IMG/VR virus record: IMGVR_UViG_3300048126_000571
Span: 1 to 27,341 of that record
DNA length: 27,341 nt
Origin: a virus
Reading direction: 5' to 3' (one strand)
Below, one piece after another: positions 25,822 through 27,341 of this stretch; within the stretch, counting starts at the first letter, position 1; every line of letters starts with the position of its first letter. The notes under the pieces were generated by a model, which saw nothing but the letters and a program-made list of their open reading frames with translations, made no database searches and had not been told where the DNA came from. The translations under genes and the position numbers were made by a program.

Positions 25822-26344
25822 TATATGTAATATAGGTATTCAGGAACCTTTATATGTTGAAGAACTAGAATCTACCTTAAAGAGCTTTGCAAACAAAGAA
25901 ACATATGATAAGTATTTTGATGATAAATTAATTCGGTCAGAAAATAAAGCAGATCCTTATGCGTATAGAGCAATGAACTCGAGATCTGCTAGAATACCTG
26001 GCCTAGAACAATTACGAACATTATTTCCAATATTAAAAAAATCTTTTCCTAAGTTAATGTTTAGAGTAAGTGGTCATTTTATATATGGACCTGGCGACGG
26101 AATTGATGAGCACACAAATGCCGACGACCCAACCAATACTATGTATATTACGTATGCAACTGGTAAATCCAAATTTTCTTATAGATTCTCTCCTGAAGAT
26201 GAATTCATCGATACTTATGATAATGTAAATGGTTTAACTTTAAGAACATTTACAATAACATCAAAACCACCTTATATACACCACAAAGTGGAATGTGAAT
26301 CTGGCTATCGTGTTTCCATAGGATTGAGATATGTCCAAATTTGA
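25784..26344 (+). CDS. 2OG-Fe(II) oxygenase-like double-stranded beta-helix protein
   Basis: A 186-aa protein resembling small 2-oxoglutarate/Fe(II) oxygenase-like proteins of marine T4-like phages. The evidence is the segment RVSGHFIYGPGDGIDEHTNA (residues 94-113), MYITYATGKSKFSYRF (120-135), LRTFTIT, and the closing IHHKVECESGYRVSIGLRY. His110 would be the first iron ligand, His166 or His167 the second, and Arg176-Val-Ser178 matches the R-x-S element that binds 2-oxoglutarate. The usual HxD acid is Asn112 here (HTN), so catalysis is uncertain; Asp114 and Asp115 are nearby. The ATG overlaps the previous gene by 38 bases and lacks a clear ribosome site. A GTG at 25799 has AAGGA at 25787-25791, seven bases upstream, and may be the real start (181 aa). 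Substrate is unknown. Confidence 0.6.
   Translation: MKDFIVKNYTEYDICNIGIQEPLYVEELESTLKSFANKETYDKYFDDKLIRSENKADPYAYRAMNSRSARIPGLEQLRTLFPILKKSFPKLMFRVSGHFIYGPGDGIDEHTNADDPTNTMYITYATGKSKFSYRFSPEDEFIDTYDNVNGLTLRTFTITSKPPYIHHKVECESGYRVSIGLRYVQI
25787..25791 (+). promoter_or_regulatory. Ribosome binding site favouring a GTG start at 25799
   Basis: AAGGA lies seven bases before the in-frame GTG at 25799. The ATG at 25784 has no comparable purine run upstream. The GTG start would shorten the oxygenase-like protein by five residues and cut the overlap with the previous gene to 23 bases. Confidence 0.45.
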
Positions 26345-26702
26345 TCAAAGCGGAATGAACCAAAGATTTAGTAATCATTGGTTAGGTGAGGATGAGGAAC
26401 ATAGTAATTACTGCATTAATGTGCATCAAATGATAAAGACTCTTCATTGTTTAAGATTAGTATCCTTTGAAAAAAACTATGATATAAGTAATACTACATG
26501 CAAATCTTGGCCTTTAAAAACCAGTGTTTTAAATCATTATCAAACAGAAGGTGTATATACAAAGCCTATTGTAGTGACTGATGATGACTATTGTCTAGAT
26601 GGTCGTCATAGAATAGCTTTCTATAAAGAAAATAACATTTCAACACTTCCTGCTTATGTTGTTCCTCGATCTCAAGTAGATAAATTTATTGAGAGTTTGT
26701 GA
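26331..26702 (+). CDS. ParB/sulfiredoxin-like fold protein
   Basis: A 123-aa protein whose C-terminal half matches the ParB-N/sulfiredoxin-like fold: KPIVVTDDDYCLDGRHRIAF (residues 78-97), then ISTLPAYVVPRSQ. The 'LDGRHRIA' element corresponds to the conserved 'DGxHRxxA' nucleotide-binding or catalytic loop of this superfamily. The N-terminal half (residues 1-60) is unrecognised and holds three cysteines (28, 40, 57). Phage members have been annotated as nucleases or as unknown; the activity cannot be told here. It overlaps the oxygenase-like gene by 14 bases, and AGGA at 26320-26323 sits seven bases before its ATG, so coupling is likely. A separate role from the tail genes is likely but inferred. 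Confidence 0.6.
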   Translation: MSKFDQSGMNQRFSNHWLGEDEEHSNYCINVHQMIKTLHCLRLVSFEKNYDISNTTCKSWPLKTSVLNHYQTEGVYTKPIVVTDDDYCLDGRHRIAFYKENNISTLPAYVVPRSQVDKFIESL

Positions 26703-26712
26703 TTTTTATTTG

Positions 26713-26720
26713 TATAAATA
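26713..26720 (+). promoter_or_regulatory. T4-type late promoter (TATAAATA)
   Basis: An exact late octamer in the 52-base gap between the ParB-like gene and the 113-aa gene, 34 bases before the ATG at 26755. It is the only one of the exact octamers noticed on the + strand that lies between genes. This fits sigma-gp55-dependent late transcription of the following structural genes, as in T4. Direct evidence is sequence match and position only. Confidence 0.65.
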
Positions 26721-26754
26721 TACTATATTACAACGCAAATTAAGGTAAATATTC

Positions 26755-27096
26755 ATGGCAATTTATTCCAATTTAATAGTTGATCAAGGGTCTAATTTCA
26801 CTTCAACCATTACTGTAACAGATAGTGATGGTGATGTAGTTAATCTTACTGGTTATACTTATGCTGGTAAGATTAAAAAGAATTACAGCTCAGCAACTGC
26901 AGTTTCCTTTGTTACTCCAACAACTCCAGGTTCTAATGGCCAAATAGAAATCAGACTAACTGACACTCAAACAAAACTATTAGAGTCGGGTCGTTACGTC
27001 TATGATGTTGAAATATACTCAAGTGGCGGAGTAACAACACGAGTAGTTGAGGGTCAGCTTGAAGTAACTGCTGGAGTCACACTAGGAGGAGTATAA
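26755..27096 (+). CDS. Small structural protein of marine T4-like phages, beta-sandwich
   Basis: A 113-aa protein of a family found near fibre genes in marine T4-like phages: MAIYSNLIVDQGSNFTSTIT, LTGYTYAGKIKKNYSSATAV, and GRYVYDVEIYSSGGVTTRVV. The alternation of short strands and the 'LtGyt..gkIrk' element recall an N-terminal Ig-like domain of baseplate or fibre adaptor proteins (BppU-like); this is an analogy by eye. There is no signal peptide. The ATG has AAGG at 26742-26745 and a consensus late promoter upstream. The stop is separated by one base from the next ATG, so the pair is coupled. It is probably a small virion decoration or adaptor protein. Confidence 0.75.
   Translation: MAIYSNLIVDQGSNFTSTITVTDSDGDVVNLTGYTYAGKIKKNYSSATAVSFVTPTTPGSNGQIEIRLTDTQTKLLESGRYVYDVEIYSSGGVTTRVVEGQLEVTAGVTLGGV
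27084..27090 (+). promoter_or_regulatory. Strong Shine-Dalgarno for the last gene
   Basis: AGGAGGA lies seven bases before the ATG at 27098, inside the end of the preceding gene. It is the strongest ribosome binding site in the window, suggesting high translation of the next protein. Confidence 0.7.
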
Positions 27097-27097
27097 T

Positions 27098-27341
27098 ATG
27101 TCAGATATATCGGCAAAGATTTCGCAATCTGGTTTATTAAAAGGTTCCTCATCATCACAACAAGAAGTTGTCGCATCTAAAGTTGAAGTGAATACTGCAG
27201 GAATAAACCTCGGTGATCTTTCAGATGTTATCATTACGAGTCCTGCTGATGGTAGCTATATTGTATACGATAGTAATACAAATACATTCATAGACGATCA
27301 AACCATAACTAAAACTGCTAACGGTATTAATTTAACCGGTA
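27098..27341 (+). CDS. Tail fibre or structural protein, N-terminal part, cut by window end
   Basis: Only 81 complete codons are present, with no stop. After a polar start (SDISAKISQSGLLKGSSSSQ) comes INLGDLSDVIITSPADGSYI then VYDSNTNTFIDDQTI. The 'LgdlsDV.it.padG.ylvYdsntn.fi' pattern is common near the start of marine phage fibre and collar proteins. Coupling to the 113-aa gene (one base gap) and the strong ribosome site fit a late structural gene. The full length and function lie outside the window. Confidence 0.7.
   Translation, partial: MSDISAKISQSGLLKGSSSSQQEVVASKVEVNTAGINLGDLSDVIITSPADGSYIVYDSNTNTFIDDQTITKTANGINLTG

Noticed and set aside
26703-26754. Terminator or small gene in the gap after the ParB-like gene
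   Set aside because: The gap has short T-runs but no hairpin, and no open frame of useful length; only the late promoter and ribosome site are supported.

Overview
The window looks like part of the tail module of a marine T4-like myovirus (contractile-tailed phage), carried entirely on the + strand and tightly packed: there are no RNA genes and no untranslated gap longer than about 50 bases. The first three genes match the T4 baseplate wedge order 6-7-8 in sequence and synteny. The fourth is a DUF4815-type tail protein of the kind seen in marine and cyanophage T4 relatives at the T4 gp9/gp10 position. The DNA is AT-rich. The host cannot be fixed from this window; cyanobacteria, SAR11 or another marine bacterium all remain possible.

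Layout: 2-1642 gp6 (5' end outside the window); 1646-6157 gp7, enlarged to 1503 aa; 6167-7915 gp8, enlarged to 582 aa; 7934-14788 DUF4815 protein, 2284 aa; 14790-15005 small coiled-coil protein, 71 aa; 15005-25333 giant fibre protein, 3442 aa; 25375-26702 an AT-rich block of three small overlapping genes (unknown, 2OG-Fe(II)-oxygenase-like, ParB-like); 26755-27096 a 113-aa small structural protein behind a consensus T4 late promoter; 27098 to the window end, the start of another fibre or structural protein.

The six large structural genes form one assembly line: wedge proteins gp6, gp7 and gp8, then a peripheral baseplate protein, then the fibre it probably carries. Gaps are -1 to +18 bases, so these genes are probably co-transcribed and translationally coupled. 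The AT-rich block breaks this run, and the late promoter at 26713 restarts structural transcription after it.

The most unusual feature is how gp7, gp8, the DUF4815 protein and the fibre were enlarged. At least three different small beta-rich modules recur across these otherwise unrelated proteins: a 'TTGLxVGMxV...ITL...DTIRF' module (six copies in four genes), a 'VGxxYxIxxxG' module (three copies in three genes) and a 'GxGY' module (several copies in three genes). In addition gp7 carries an apparent seven-bladed FG-GAP propeller inserted in its core and a cupredoxin-like domain with a Cys-x2-His-x2-Met cluster near its C-terminus. The baseplate may therefore display an unusual set of adhesive or metal-binding domains. 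All domain assignments here are by eye; none was tested by a profile or structure search.
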